In this document: positions 36,301-47,832 of the stretch, piece by piece
Position numbering within the stretch: the first letter of the stretch is position 1
Layout of the letters: each line of letters begins with the position of its first letter
Source of the DNA: Brassica napus
Lineage: Eukaryota; Streptophyta; Magnoliopsida; Brassicales; Brassicaceae
Length of the DNA: 64,000 nucleotides
Assembly: GCF_020379485.1 (NCBI RefSeq)
Contig: NC_063447.1
Location: forward strand, 56,533,452 to 56,597,451
Direction of reading: 5' to 3'
Notes under the pieces: model-generated
What the model was told of the DNA's origin: nothing
The model's input: the letters and a program-made list of their open reading frames with translations, nothing else
The model's database searches: none
Made by a program: the position numbers and the translations under genes

Positions 36301-37514
36301 TTGCTAAGAGCAGCATTAGCTGTCACAGCTTCCGGGGCTGCAGGTATATGTCTTTCAACCTCTGCAAGCAATTGCCGCGCTTCATCTCTTTCTTTTTTAA
36401 GCCTAGCAATCACGCGACAGGCAGAATCATGCTGCAAAACCGAAGGAAAAAATTATTACAAAAATTGTTCAAACACGCTTAATAAACGATGAGACGTTAA
36501 AGATAATAAAACAAAGGTACATAATAAAAAACAAAATCATGCCACAAACGCACAACTGAAATTACCTGATACAAGGCATGACTTAGCTCTTGCCTCGCAG
36601 TATGCAGTTGTTGCTCCAGTGCAAAATTTGATAGCATCAAACCGTCCCATTCCTAGAAGTGCAGCAAAACAGATTAACTTCTCACGCATTTACCTTGTCT
36701 AATTCAACCTAACTAATGAACAAATTTCTCTTGATTAAGAGTCAGAAAACGAGCAGATTATCAGTGTAATAACAGTTCCGTTAAACGAAACTTGACCAAC
36801 CCTACACTATTCCAATCCAAGGCTACCAACCAAACTCTACATGACCATAAACAGGAACAGGGGGGAACTTTATCGTGAAACTCCCATAAAGAAAAGGCAG
36901 AAACAAAGTTCTAAAACATTTAAAAACTTACATTTTGGAACGTTCCAAGCAATCCAGGGATGCTAGCTGTATGCACTGGCTTCGGTTTTATAACCTGCAG
37001 AATGGGTCAAAGGAACAGAAACATCTTAAACTAAGTTCTTCAACAGTTCTCCACATCAAATACTCAAAAATAAATAACACTACCTTCCCGGTTTTGATGG
37101 GAACAACGTCATCAATGGTAAGAGGTTCTCCAGTAACCGGGCACTTCCCATAATCCTACAGGTCAAAAAGAACTTCCATGAAACCATCATCAAGTGGATT
37201 AATAATCTTAAAAAACTCCAACTTGGGATAACAGTGCTGACAAAAGCCAAGATCTTCAAGCAAAGTAACTAACAGAACGTAAACAGGATCTGAATCTCAA
37301 AAGAAAAAAAGCTTCAAGCTTTACCGATATATGCCTCTCGATTAATCGCCTCTCGAAGAGCAAACCTGACTTCGTTGAAACCACTGGCTCCTCTGGAACT
37401 TCTCCGGAAACTGTATGGAACAAAGACGGCAGTGACGTCACTAATCAATTAAAAAAAAACCCTAAATCGGCATATTGGGGGAGAAAAAGAAAGAGATTTA
37501 CTTGCACAGTTCAT
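33349..37514 (-). CDS. MAC3B: MAC3B, PRP19-type U-box/WD40 E3 ubiquitin ligase
   Basis: Eighteen coding exons can be placed with GT-AG junctions and consistent phases. The first is a 13-base exon at 37514-37502 and the last is 33485-33349, totalling 525 residues, the length of the Arabidopsis protein. The start [16 protein letters not shown] leads into a U-box (to about 70, with [15 protein letters not shown]). A coiled-coil region follows (QEWDGL-type helix, then [19 protein letters not shown]). Seven WD40 repeats run from about 215 to the end ([35 protein letters not shown]), ending [13 protein letters not shown]. In plants, MAC3A and MAC3B belong to the MOS4-associated (PRP19/NTC) complex in the nucleus, acting in pre-mRNA splicing, microRNA production and immunity. 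The gene looks fully intact. Confidence 0.95.
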
Positions 37515-38475
37515 CGTGGAGAGAACGAGTAATACGAAGCAGCGCGAGCTGTTGGAATGAAGTGGAAGTCCCTCGGAGCGGCGGAGCTAGGGTTAATATC
37601 GTCTCCGGTCCGGCGCTACGAAGCAGAATCGCGCAAGCCGGGAGATTGGTAAAGGGAGCGAAGATGAGTAACACTCTCAGTGGAAACTAGGGGTTCAGTT
37701 TTGCTATGGGCCTTTTTAACGATCATTATATTACGTTTGGGCTTTATCTCATCTTCCTGGGCTTTTGAAGTTTTTAATGAATCTGATACGGCCTTATCTC
37801 GATGGAATACTTAAAACGGCGCGTTTGCACATGTTTTTTTTCTTCGGAATCAATATCTTTTTATGTTTGTTGATTATTAGTCTAACTCAGTGAACAAAAA
37901 AATTATTAATATGCTTGTTGATTGTCAGTCTAATCAGAAATTTGAGGTAGTTTTTATTAACATGATAAATTTTTTGTTATTCAAACATGATTTAAAAAAA
38001 AAAAAAATCAGTGTTACTGAGATTGTTATTTTATAAAGTATTTTGAAATTTACTATTTTTAAGAATATTTTAAATTGTGATTTATGATTTCTTTTTTGTG
38101 GACTCTATTAGTTTAAAAAGAGAGAAACAAACAACTCATAGGTTTGAATGAAATTTTAGAGTGATTTAACAAAATCATATTAGTTTTTTTTTTTAATTTG
38201 CTTAAGATTATCTAAAATTCTTTAGATTAGGCGAGAAACCTTGATTGGTTTTAACAACCGAAAATTATTGTCAAATGAAAAAGTGATGAATATAATAAAA
38301 GTTTTTTATTAAGAGACTTGCATCTCTTAGAAGAGAAGCAATTGTCACTCTCTATCTCTTCCTTTTAGTTGTTTTGTATTTTTCTTATTATTTTAATTTT
38401 AGAAATCAGTGGAAATATTATCTGGTGCTCATATTCTTATAAATTAAATAACTTCAAACCATTTTACATTGAATA

Positions 38476-38839
38476 AAAGGCAATTCTCTCAAATAATTTT
38501 TTTAAAGTTTTTGTCACAAAAATAGACATCAAAAACTAAAATGACCAAAAGAGTATTTTTTTTATTTTGAAAATTTTAGTTTTAATTTTATTTTTTAAAA
38601 TTTGAAATCTTATCCCCAAAATTTCACTCCCCAACTCTAAATCCTAAATCCTAAACCATAAACCTTAAAGTCCACCATTTAACTCTAAACCCTAAAATCT
38701 AGATTAATTAACACTAGGGGTATAAACGTATATTTACTTTTTTGATAAAACATTTAAGTCTATTTTGGTCATTTTTATTTTTAAGGTCTATATTTGTGAC
38801 AAAAAAAATTTTAAATATATCTTAAGGAATTTCTCTTAA
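38476..38839. mobile_element. MITE (364 bp) absent from copy B
   Basis: Compared with the uninterrupted sequence near 62118-62130, extra DNA begins AAAGGCAATTCTCTCAAATA and ends with the complement of TTAAGAGAAATTCC. The subterminal TTTTTGTCACAAAAATAGAC and its complement near 38790-38815 form an inverted pair. The target duplication is short (ATA). The interior holds scattered CTAAACCCTAAA-like runs. Family undetermined. Confidence 0.7.
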
Positions 38840-38974
38840 ATATATCTCCAATTTTTTATTGATTTATTAAATAAACCATCACAAATAATATTGGAAGAAA
38901 TATATAGAGAAGATATAACAAACAATTTTGATAAGGAAGAAGTGCATTACTAACCCATTAAGATGTGCTAGTGG

Positions 38975-39782
38975 CAGTGGCGGACGTTGGGGGCACGTGC
39001 CCCCATCTAATTTTTATTTTTTCTTCGATAATTAGTACCAGCTTAAGAAATGCCTTTCGATAATTAGTACCAGATAATTAGTACCAGAAACAACTTTAGG
39101 TTCACCAACCAATAGAAAATTGTCCTTTTAAATCTGATATCTTTTAATTAAGGAAACCAAATAACTTGCAAATTATATTATTTTTTCAAAATAAAATTTA
39201 AAAATAAATAAAAATAATATATAAAAAACAAATTCAAAAAAAAAATGTTGTCAACAAAACACTAAACCCTAAACTCTAATACTAAACCCTAAACTCAAAT
39301 CCTAAACCCTAAATCCTTGGGTAAACCCTAAATCCTTGGGTAAACCCTTAAACCCTTGGAAAAACACTAAACATGTTGTCAACAAAACACTAAACCCTAA
39401 ACTCTAATCTTAAACCCTAAACCCTTGGGAAAACCCTAAACCCTCGGGTAAACCCTAAACCCTCGGATAAACCCTAAACCCTTGGAAAAACACTAAACAT
39501 TTGGATAAATTCTAAATTATAAATCTTAAACACTAAACTCTAAATCTTAAAAATAAATATTTTTTTAAATAATCTTTTTTTAGAACTATTGTTATTTTTA
39601 TTTATTTAATTTTTTATTTTTTATTTTAAAAGCATAATATAATTTGACAAGTTATTTTGTTTTCTTAATTAAAAGATATTAGATCTAAAATGACAACTTT
39701 TTATTGGTGGGTGAACCCAAGAAAAAGTCACTGAAAAAATATCATGTGCCCCCATCTAATTATGACGATGTGTCCGCCCCTG
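38975..39782. mobile_element. Non-autonomous hAT element with long inverted arms (808 bp)
   Basis: Ends are CAGTGGCGGAC and, on the complement, CAGGGGCGGAC. They are flanked by GCTAGTGG and GCTGGTAG (8 bp, two mismatches), and the empty site in copy B keeps one GCTAGTGG. Behind the tips lie inverted arms of about 100-150 bp (GGGGGCACGTGCCCCCATCT and its counterpart, then GGTTCACCAACCAATAG and counterpart). The centre (about 39255-39500) is a degenerate telomere-like AAACCCTAAACCCTTGG repeat. Confidence 0.85.
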
Positions 39783-40084
39783 GCTGGTAGGGTGGGGTAA
39801 TCACTATCGAGAGCCATAATACAAAGGTAAAATTGGATTCTCTCTTGAGAAGAACATATTCAAAGTCTATCACATATAATGGGGAGTTGAAGTCTAGTGA
39901 TGTCGAACTCTAGTGATAGAGGTGGTCGCTAGACTAAAGCTGCATACTCAGTGTGACCAACATATATGATGGATTTGTTGGATTTCCTACGTTGGAAACT
40001 CTGTTACTATAGTATATGGGCCTAAAATTTGCTTCTATTTTCCTCTTTATGTCACTTTTGATATTTTGAAGGGTGTGAAATAAC

Positions 40085-40914
40085 TAGGGGTGTCAATTCG
40101 GGCTGGCCCGGCCCGGTCCGGCCCAAACCCGCTAATCCCGTAAATATTTGAGCCCGGCCCGGCCCGGCCCGAAAATAATTTGGGCCTAGAATTCAAAGCC
40201 CGGCCCGGCCCTTATAGGGCTACAGGGCTTTTCGGGCTTTTGTGGGCTTTTCGAAAAATAATTTGTCATTGTCACTTCCATCGTTTTAATACATGTGAAT
40301 TTTCATTAAAAAAAGAGTTTCATTTTTAAAAAATAAAAAAAGTATAAAGTGAGTTTAAAATTTTCTTGTCTATCACAAATTTTTTATTTTTTCGTATGTT
40401 TTAAAAATATTTTATACACAAACCAAATTTAATAAGATTTAAATAATCAAATATCAATTAAAACAAAAAATATAAGAGAACAAAATTTATGATAAACATG
40501 GTCAAACGTTTTATACTTTATATTTTGAAAATAAAAACATGTTGTGCATGAAAGAAGAATGTACTTTTGTAAAATTTAAAATGTAACACTTGTAATGATG
40601 AAACAATAAAGTGCATTAAAAACTTTTATATTTGTTTTATTAGAGTTTAGATAAAAATATTAAAATAATATATCAATACTAATAATAGTTTCAATTACAA
40701 GAAAGAAGGATAATATTTACGCTAAAATATAAATTTCGGGTTTTCGGGCCGGCCCTATCCCAAACGGACTCAAGCCCAAAATACTCAAAGCCCAAATGGG
40801 CTTAGCCCGAAAGGCCCAATTTTTTTTTGGGCTTATAAAGCTAAGCCCAAGCCCGGTAATTTTTAGGGCTGGGCGGGCTCGGGCTACGGGCTTCAGCCCT
40901 AATTGACATGTCTA
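40085..40914. mobile_element. Non-autonomous hAT element with GC-rich arms (830 bp)
   Basis: Ends TAGGGGTGTCAATTCGGGC and, on the complement, TAGACATGTCAATTAGGGC lie within a perfect 8-bp duplication GAAATAAC (40077-40084 and 40915-40922). The arms are strings of GCCCGGCCC and GGGCTT that could form a long hairpin, and the centre is AT-rich and non-coding. It differs in sequence from the element at 7875 but has the same architecture. Confidence 0.9.
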
Positions 40915-42564
40915 GAAATAACCATTAAAAAAAAAATTAGTTTTGTAAAAAAAAGGTAGAGAGAGATAGGAAGAAAAAATAAGAGAGAGGGTGTGGATTT
41001 GGTTACTTAGTGAAGTATGGTTTTTTTTCTTAGTTATCTCACCTAATTTCCCTTTTGAATATAAGAAAGTAAAAACATACTATATGTTATTAGTTTTTTG
41101 TGTAATTTTTGTTTTCTAAAATATATATATACTAGAGGTCAAGCCCCCGCGCAAGCGCGGGGTTGTTGACATTAGATGCGTTATAAAACTTTAAAAATTT
41201 TATAAGAAGTATTACGGATTGATTTGTTTGATTAGTGAAGAGGTTTATTATGAGTTAATGTTATGCTTGCTCTGCACATCGGTTCTTTATTCTAGTGTGC
41301 ACATCAACTCTTTCCTATATACACACATTTGTGCATTTTATAGTAAAAACTTTATATATTAACAATGTAGGATTTTGGTATTTTAGTAATTTACATAGTT
41401 ATCAATTTACTAAAAAAATTTCCTTTTAACGTTTTTCAATTTTAAAGATATATTTTTTTCAAACTAAGAAAAATATTTGATTTAATGTATGTATATTAAT
41501 TAATATTTTGAAATTTTACATCTATATTAGTTTTATTATGTTATTTAGTGTATATAAAATATGTTTCACATAATTCAAATGTGTTTAAGATATAATTTTA
41601 CTAAATCTCATCAAAATATATTAAATGTTAAGAAAATATAAAGATAATTCCATTGTGAATATAAAACAAACAATATAATGATTGGTTTGTACTTATATAA
41701 AATGTATATACATATAAATTATTAATTTATACGGAGACCATATATTGACATAGGATTTTCTGAAAATTTATTATCGTATTATTTTATTGATTTGTGTTAA
41801 AATTTTGAACCGCACAGAATCTTTTTAATTAATTTATGATATTTATTAATTTATCGTATTTATTAATTTATCGAGTATTAATTTATAAAATTTGTACTGC
41901 ATCCCATTTTTGTAATCAATTATAACCCTATAATTCCAAAACAAATAAAAAGTGAATTAAGTTAAAATAATACCATAACAAATCTGTATATCTTTTTCCA
42001 CATGGTTACAACTTATATGATAAAACATATTTAAGCTTCTCTCACCAGAATCAATAGAGCTCACACGTCAAATTGCTTCTCCAAAATCAGGATCGAAAAG
42101 TTACTTCGTTAGTGAATCATCACCTTTAAGAGGAACATTTAGCACCTTGAAGCCAGCTGGCATCAAACCGTATACCTTAAACCTGGACTACGACAATCCA
42201 TGGTTTTCTTCCAATTTTGGTCAACAATAGGCACACTACATCAGCACGTAACAAACTAAATAACTTCAAGATGACTATGTTTTATCCCAAAACCACCTGA
42301 AAATATGATGATGTGATAAGTATTTCTCATATTAATATGAGTATCAGATTTTCTTTTGTCAAACGGATGAAATTCGAAATATCTCATAAACCATCAGGTT
42401 TAAATAAAAGCACATGACTTTCTTTATAGTTTGTTTCTTTGCTAAATTTCTAGAAATTAACATTCCGTTTATTTTTAAATGTTATATTTTTTTAAACTGT
42501 TTCATGAATGAAAATTTGATTGAAATTTTAACCATCATGCTTTGAACCCACCATAACCAAGGAA

Positions 42565-43080
42565 TCCAAACAATATTCTCAATAACATATATCTCAAGAG
42601 TGATGACAATCTGCAAAATGTATAAAACAACAGTCATAAATAATTTCATAACATCTGTAAAGGTCTTACTCTACCTCTCTATAATGGCTAAATTTAAGAG
42701 ATAACAAATCACATGTCTGAAGATAGCTTCTCCCTCAGCCCAGCAGGGTGAATCATAATGATCCCACATATCACAACTGTAAAAAGAAAAAAATAAACCC
42801 TAATCACCACTTGTGACTTTATAATTTCATGGTTTTGAGCAACTTTTGTGACTCTTTCCACTTGCTTTGCGCAAATAGATACCAAAGGAGGAGTTTTCCG
42901 CTTTGCTGGAATGCTCAACTCAGTGGCCCTCACCATCAGACTCGCCCATCCATTAGCACTCTTCTCAACATATATCTCAAGAGTGATGACAATCTGCAAA
43001 AATGTATAAAACAACACACATAAATACTTTCACAACATCTATAAAGGTCTCACCGAACCTCTCTCTATAATAGAAGATGA
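42565..43080. repeat. Direct duplication inside the Helitron
   Basis: About 125 bp at 42565-42690 recur at 42962-43080, both containing AACATATATCTCAAGAGTGA and a TGACAATCTGCAAAA stretch. The second copy borders a minus-strand reading frame (42709-43017) that begins after an acceptor-like TTTTGCAG and contains TLEIYVEKSANGW. I do not recognise this protein. It looks like captured exons. Confidence 0.6.
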
Positions 43081-43274
43081 GAGGAATATATATCACGTTA
43101 CCGACACGTTTAAAGCTAGAAACGGAAACAAAATGACTAAAAGTAACATTATAAAATCAAAGAGGGAAGAGAGAGAGAGAGAGTGATGTACATTGAATCC
43201 AACATATAGAGTAAGTTCTCTCCATTAAAAAGGTTGCTTTTATGAAGAACATGAGGCTTTCCTGGCCATCTCTT

Positions 43275-43645
43275 CTAGACGACTGAGATCATCTCAGGGT
43301 AATCTACGGCTGTGAGGGTGAGGGGAGCTTCCAATTGATCAGGTGCGGAATTAACATCTTTTCATTTGGGAGTATGGATGATAACGACATCTGGTAATGG
43401 TGTCATTGGTCCTAGCTTCCTAATAGAGTCCCAGTCAAGCATGACATTAACCTTGATTCCGAGCAAACCCTGCACATTTATGGGGTTTAATCACAATCGC
43501 TTCAGATATTTTTATTGTACTTAAACCATTCAGAAGAGAATGAGGAACTCGGAAGAAGAAACTATCACATGTATAACATAACATGTTTAACTGCATAGTC
43601 GATATACTCCTTGGTTGGTTGACCAGAGTACTGTAGCCTCCTCCA
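43275..43645 (-). pseudogene. Captured 3' fragment of ribosomal protein S3 gene (RPS3)
   Basis: Two exon-like pieces read on the minus strand. One encodes SGQPTKEYIDYAVKHVML (about 43633-43575). The other follows an acceptor TGTGCAG at 43469 and encodes [20 protein letters not shown], then [14 protein letters not shown] and, after a stop, the tail LTAVDYPEMISVV. These match the C-terminal part of plant 40S ribosomal protein uS3, including an intron position. The in-frame TGA after HTPK and the lack of the N-terminal KH domain make it a non-functional gene fragment carried by the Helitron. Confidence 0.85.
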
Positions 43646-45387
43646 TTGTCTGCTTCCTCAGGTTCCAAGGTTGAAGCCACATCAATTATGCTCTTTTCTC
43701 AACGTCACTGCTTTCTGCTGCAGCCTCACCATTCGGAGAAGCTCTCTCTCTGCAACACAATGCTCCACAGATCGCATAAACAACCGACACCTTATACTGC
43801 ATAAGGTTCAGTTACGACAAAAATTAAATTAATGCAATGGAAGAAAATGAGCCAGAAAATATTTTGAGCATAAAGGTAATATGCAGAAATGAGAAGAGCA
43901 CTCTAGCAAGAGAGCTATATGGTGTTTAAAAACAAAATAAAAATAAACCAATTTCATGAAATAGTTATAACTTAATAAAAAGTTTACATCTTTACATGTA
44001 TAATCTTAAAAGGACAGCCAATTTTAATATAAAAAGATAGAAGATTAAAAATAATAGGGAGCTGGCTAAAATCAAATAAGCATGATTCAAGTAAGATACA
44101 ACCAAAACCGAAAACTATTAATCAGTAACAAAATAGCTAATACAATGCACAAACTGTAATATCACACCTATTACTGAGCAGATCTGTTGATTCCCACAAC
44201 TCCTCCAACGATCCTAGAGAGCTATGGCTTTACGAAGAGGTTAGCGACACTTCTCTTCTCCAACGCCAACAACTCTCAGGTCTGCAATTCCGGTGGGATC
44301 GCGAGCACCCCCGGGACGTGGCTCAGCAGCCGGATCACCGTATCCTACATTGAAAGCTAGAAGAGTTAAATAATATGGCTTTTCCAAAAATGAAACAGAG
44401 ACGGGAATATATGATCTTCTTAGCCTAATAAGATGAGAATACCTTTTCATCAAGGAGAAGTAAAGTGATTCCCATGAATTCACCGTTCTTCTTGATGTTT
44501 CGAGAGTCCCAAAACTATTACCCGAGTTGAGAAGATCTAATGAGTCGGAGAGCATCAAAGGATCAAAGGTTGAGTGGTGGACGGGTGCTTGGTTTGAGGT
44601 AGAAGATAAACTGAGAGAATCTGTGTAGATTCATCCTACTCTCAACCCAACCATCTCTAATTTATAGAATTTGAGAGGTGAATTTACGGTGTTCGTTGTC
44701 TGAGAAGGGAGACGGAGAGTTGGAGATTATTAATGGGAAAGAAAAATTCATTGTCAAATTAAAGAGGAATACGTTGAACAAACCCAAACGAAAATATGTA
44801 TATGAACAAAGTTGGGAGGTTAAGAGTTGAGAAAGAAACGTGTTTTTGCAGACTTGTGAAAATCAACAGAGATTCCTGGCGTTGAAGGGTTGAAGAATGA
44901 GAACAATGAAAACTTAATCTATGAAACGGCAAAGTTTGGTCGACAAACTCATAAAATCTCAGAACTACTTTTGCTGGGCCATATAAACAAACAGTATCCA
45001 ACAGACTTTTTATGAGACTTGGACCAGCTATTTAACAAAGCCCAAATAGAAGTTCATTTTATTACATGGTCGACATTTGGACGAAAATAACATGGAAAGC
45101 CCGTCTGACGTGGCCGTTTAACTGGTTCTCATTGGGAAATTATTTTTAAGGACGTGGCAGCTTAGATTTTGAGGAAATGTTGCTTTTAGTATTATGATAT
45201 CCAACTAGCTTTATTAACCAAAAATCAGTTAATTTATATTTGCATGTTGACAACAACCAAAAAAAAAATTAATGGATGGTAAGAGATGTAAAACCAACAA
45301 ATGTAAGAGATTGTAGCTTGCAAAGTTTTCTCACAAGTGTGAAAAGTGTGTATATGCGCCATTAAAGTCTTAACTATCATATATGCT

Positions 45388-46956
45388 TAGGAATGTCAAA
45401 GTGGAACCTGGACTGCGGGTCTGGCCCGGTAAAGCTTGTTGCGGGGTGGGATTGGACATGTATTTGGTAAGCCCGCAGAGGATTGGGCAGGCATTTGGTA
45501 AGCCCACAGATCACGAATGTGAAGATTACAAATCGAGCAAGAACAGAGGAGGAAGAGGAAGATTCAACTGCAAGCATTGTAAGTTTTACTACTCTGCGAG
45601 TGTAGTAGACAGTGGGGGGGGGGGGGCTAATACTGGATGTGCCCACAAGATGGAACTCGACTTACTATATGCTTGAAATAGCCATCAAGTACCGTAAAGC
45701 ATTTGTTAAGTTTGAGACATTTGATAAGAAGAGTTATAAAACGGCGCCTACAGCTGAGGAATAGACTAGAGCTGACAATATCTGATGTTTTTTTTGTCCT
45801 TTTGCAGTGATCACAAGCTTGATGTCTGGTTCGAATTACCCGACTTCAAACTTGTATTTCTATCAGGTTTGGAAGATCCATAATTTGCTTCGATTGAATG
45901 AGGAAAGCGAAGATGAGATTTTCAGATACATGGTGTCACCGATGAAAGAGAAATTTGATAAATATTGGGATGAAGTCAGTGGTGTTTTTGCAATGGCAGC
46001 AGTCTTCGATCCATGGTTTAAGTTTTCCGTTATCGAATGTTGTTTAGAGAAGCTTGACATGAGTACACGTGATGCAAAGTTGAAGAACTTGCGTGAGAAG
46101 CTCAATATTCTGTTTGAGTCATACGACAAAAAATCTAAGAATAATCCCCTTCTACAGAGCCACTTGAGACTGTTTCACAAAAAACTTATGCGACAGGGTC
46201 AATGAGACTGTTTGAAAACTATGATGGAAGTGGTTTTTCAAACTTTTTCCTTATGTTTATTTAACTTTTACCCTTCTGATATTTAAAAAAAAAACTTCTT
46301 AGGATTTCTTTGCATATCGCAAAGTCAGTGGTGTTGCGAGTGGAAAGACACCTCTAGAAGCTTATCTTGATGAACCACCTTTGGACATTACTAATTTCCA
46401 GAGCTTAGACATCCTCGATTGGTGGAAAGATAATGTGCATCAGTATGGTGATTTGGCTGCAATGGCATGTGATCTGCTAAGTATTCCAATCACAACAGTG
46501 GCTTCGGAGTCTTCCTTCAGTATTGGATCACGAGTTCTTAACAAATATAGGAGTTGTCTACTTCCAAAAAATGTGCAAGCTCTGATATGCACAAGGAATT
46601 GGATCAAGGGATATAAATCTTATGCACATGGCCAATAACTCAGATTTTAATTTATTTTAGAGTACCATTATCCTTAAGCCTAAGTAAATGAAGTATCTAA
46701 TATTTATAGATGAAGAAATTGATGGTGATGGCGAAGAAGAGAAATTACCATCATTTGAGTCCATTGTAAATGGAGAAGATGAAGATGAGCAAGTTTGAAA
46801 TGTTATCTTGATTTGGTGTTTTGCTTTATTATAATGTGAGATTTCTCGTTTAAGTTGTTTGGTTTTGTTTGAGTACTATAATTTGGTGTTTTTAAAAATT
46901 TTAATATGGTTCATATTTAACACCTCATCTTCTACGTGCACTTTAAGTTTGGTTAT

Positions 46957-46992
<36 letters not shown>

Positions 46993-47390
46993 ATAATCTC
47001 ATCTTATACATGCACTTCTAATAGAGAAAAATAGACTTCAAGAACTTCAAGAACTTAAAAAAAAACAACTAGCATACAAGAACAATATATAACAAATTTT
47101 GTTGAGCTTGAATAGTAGATGATTCATGTATCTTCATTATGTGCACTTGAGTATGTAGTGGATCAGCCTGAAGCGAGCTGGAGCAGCCTGCAGCGTCAAG
47201 AAGCGTCCTGATGCACTCGTTTGCGTCCAGCCCGCATGACGGCCTGTAAGGGACTGTGCACTTTGGTGGGACGGGATTGGGGCGACCTTTTGGAGATCAT
47301 AGCCCGCACGGACCTAACCCGCCATGATCCGCGAGAAGAAGAGTCCGCTGCGGTATAGGACGGGACGTACCAATCTGTTTGACATTCCTA
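45388..47390 (+). mobile_element. Internally deleted hAT transposon (2.0 kb)
   Basis: Perfect 13-bp terminal inverted repeats TAGGAATGTCAAA and a perfect 8-bp duplication TATATGCT (45380-45387 and 47391-47398) frame the element. Copy B has the empty site with a single TTTATGCT. It retains parts of a BED-type hAT transposase on the plus strand. It also contains a run of 13 G near 45615 and a (TA)n stretch at about 46955-46990. It is not autonomous. Confidence 0.92.
45500..46798 (+). pseudogene. hAT transposase remnant (RICESLEEPER-like)
   Basis: Three separated pieces. A zinc-finger-like part (FNCKHCKFYYSASVVDSGGG, about 45560-45620) loses its frame near the poly-G run. A central part at 45807-46205 starts after a splice-like TTGCAG and contains YWDEVSGVFAMAAVFDPWFK, a conserved segment of plant hAT transposases. 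The last part at about 46303-46638 contains [10 protein letters not shown] and [20 protein letters not shown], the hAT C-terminal dimerisation domain, followed by an acidic tail near 46706-46798. Most of the catalytic core is missing. Confidence 0.88.
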
Positions 47391-47832
47391 TATATGCTTC
47401 TAGGAGGTTATCACATTTTGTAGATGGATAAAAAAAAATTGTGTTTGGAAATATGCTTCATGTTAAAATGTATTTTATAACGAGTTATTTGAATATATGC
47501 ATGTTTTTTTAGTCTACTAGAAGATTTCTAAGCTTTATAAATTCTATGATGAGCAATCTACTAGGAACTGATTTTCTTAAGTACACGCAAACAATGCTAA
47601 TATAAGAGAAATATGCAAGTCATAGGCTAATTGATTGTTGATACGTTAACAATAGGTAATTAATAATATTAATTATAATATATAATTTTCCATATTATTA
47701 GTGATATGCATAATACTCTCTATAGCTTTTATATCGTTGATTAGTGGGTGTGGGTTGATATATTGGTCTGCAACTATGCATTCACGTTGCAAATGCGACC
47801 TCCATGAACTGAATAAAAAAGAGTAAAGCAAA

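Larger units (their letters stand above)
41132..45197 (-). mobile_element. Non-autonomous Helitron (4.07 kb) with captured gene fragments
   Basis: Read on the minus strand it starts TCATAATACTAAAAGCAACA and ends in CTAG. An 8-bp GC hairpin (CCCCGCGC/GCGCGGGG, 41145-41162) lies about 10 bases before the end. The insertion is between A and T without target duplication, and copy B (around 62616-62622) shows the empty site. These are the hallmarks of Helitrons. No Rep/helicase frame is present, so it is non-autonomous. The interior carries a broken ribosomal protein S3 fragment and other spliced-looking pieces on the minus strand. Confidence 0.9.
37664..47832. repeat. Segmental duplication, copy A (transposon-filled)
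   Basis: From AACACTCTCAGTGGAAAC at about 37664 to GAGTAAAGCA near 47832 the sequence matches 61312-63241 block by block in the same orientation. The 10.2 kb here collapses to about 1.9 kb there. The differences are five discrete blocks present only here, four of which are recognisable transposons. The duplicated segment starts in the 5' flank of MAC3B and contains no gene of its own. Confidence 0.9.

Noticed and set aside
39255..39500. True interstitial telomere
   Set aside because: The AAACCCTAAACCC tract is degenerate, mixed with CCTTGGG variants, and lies wholly inside a hAT element.
44241..44558. 105-residue minus-strand frame as a gene
   Set aside because: It lies inside the Helitron and I recognise no domain; probably a captured or chance frame.
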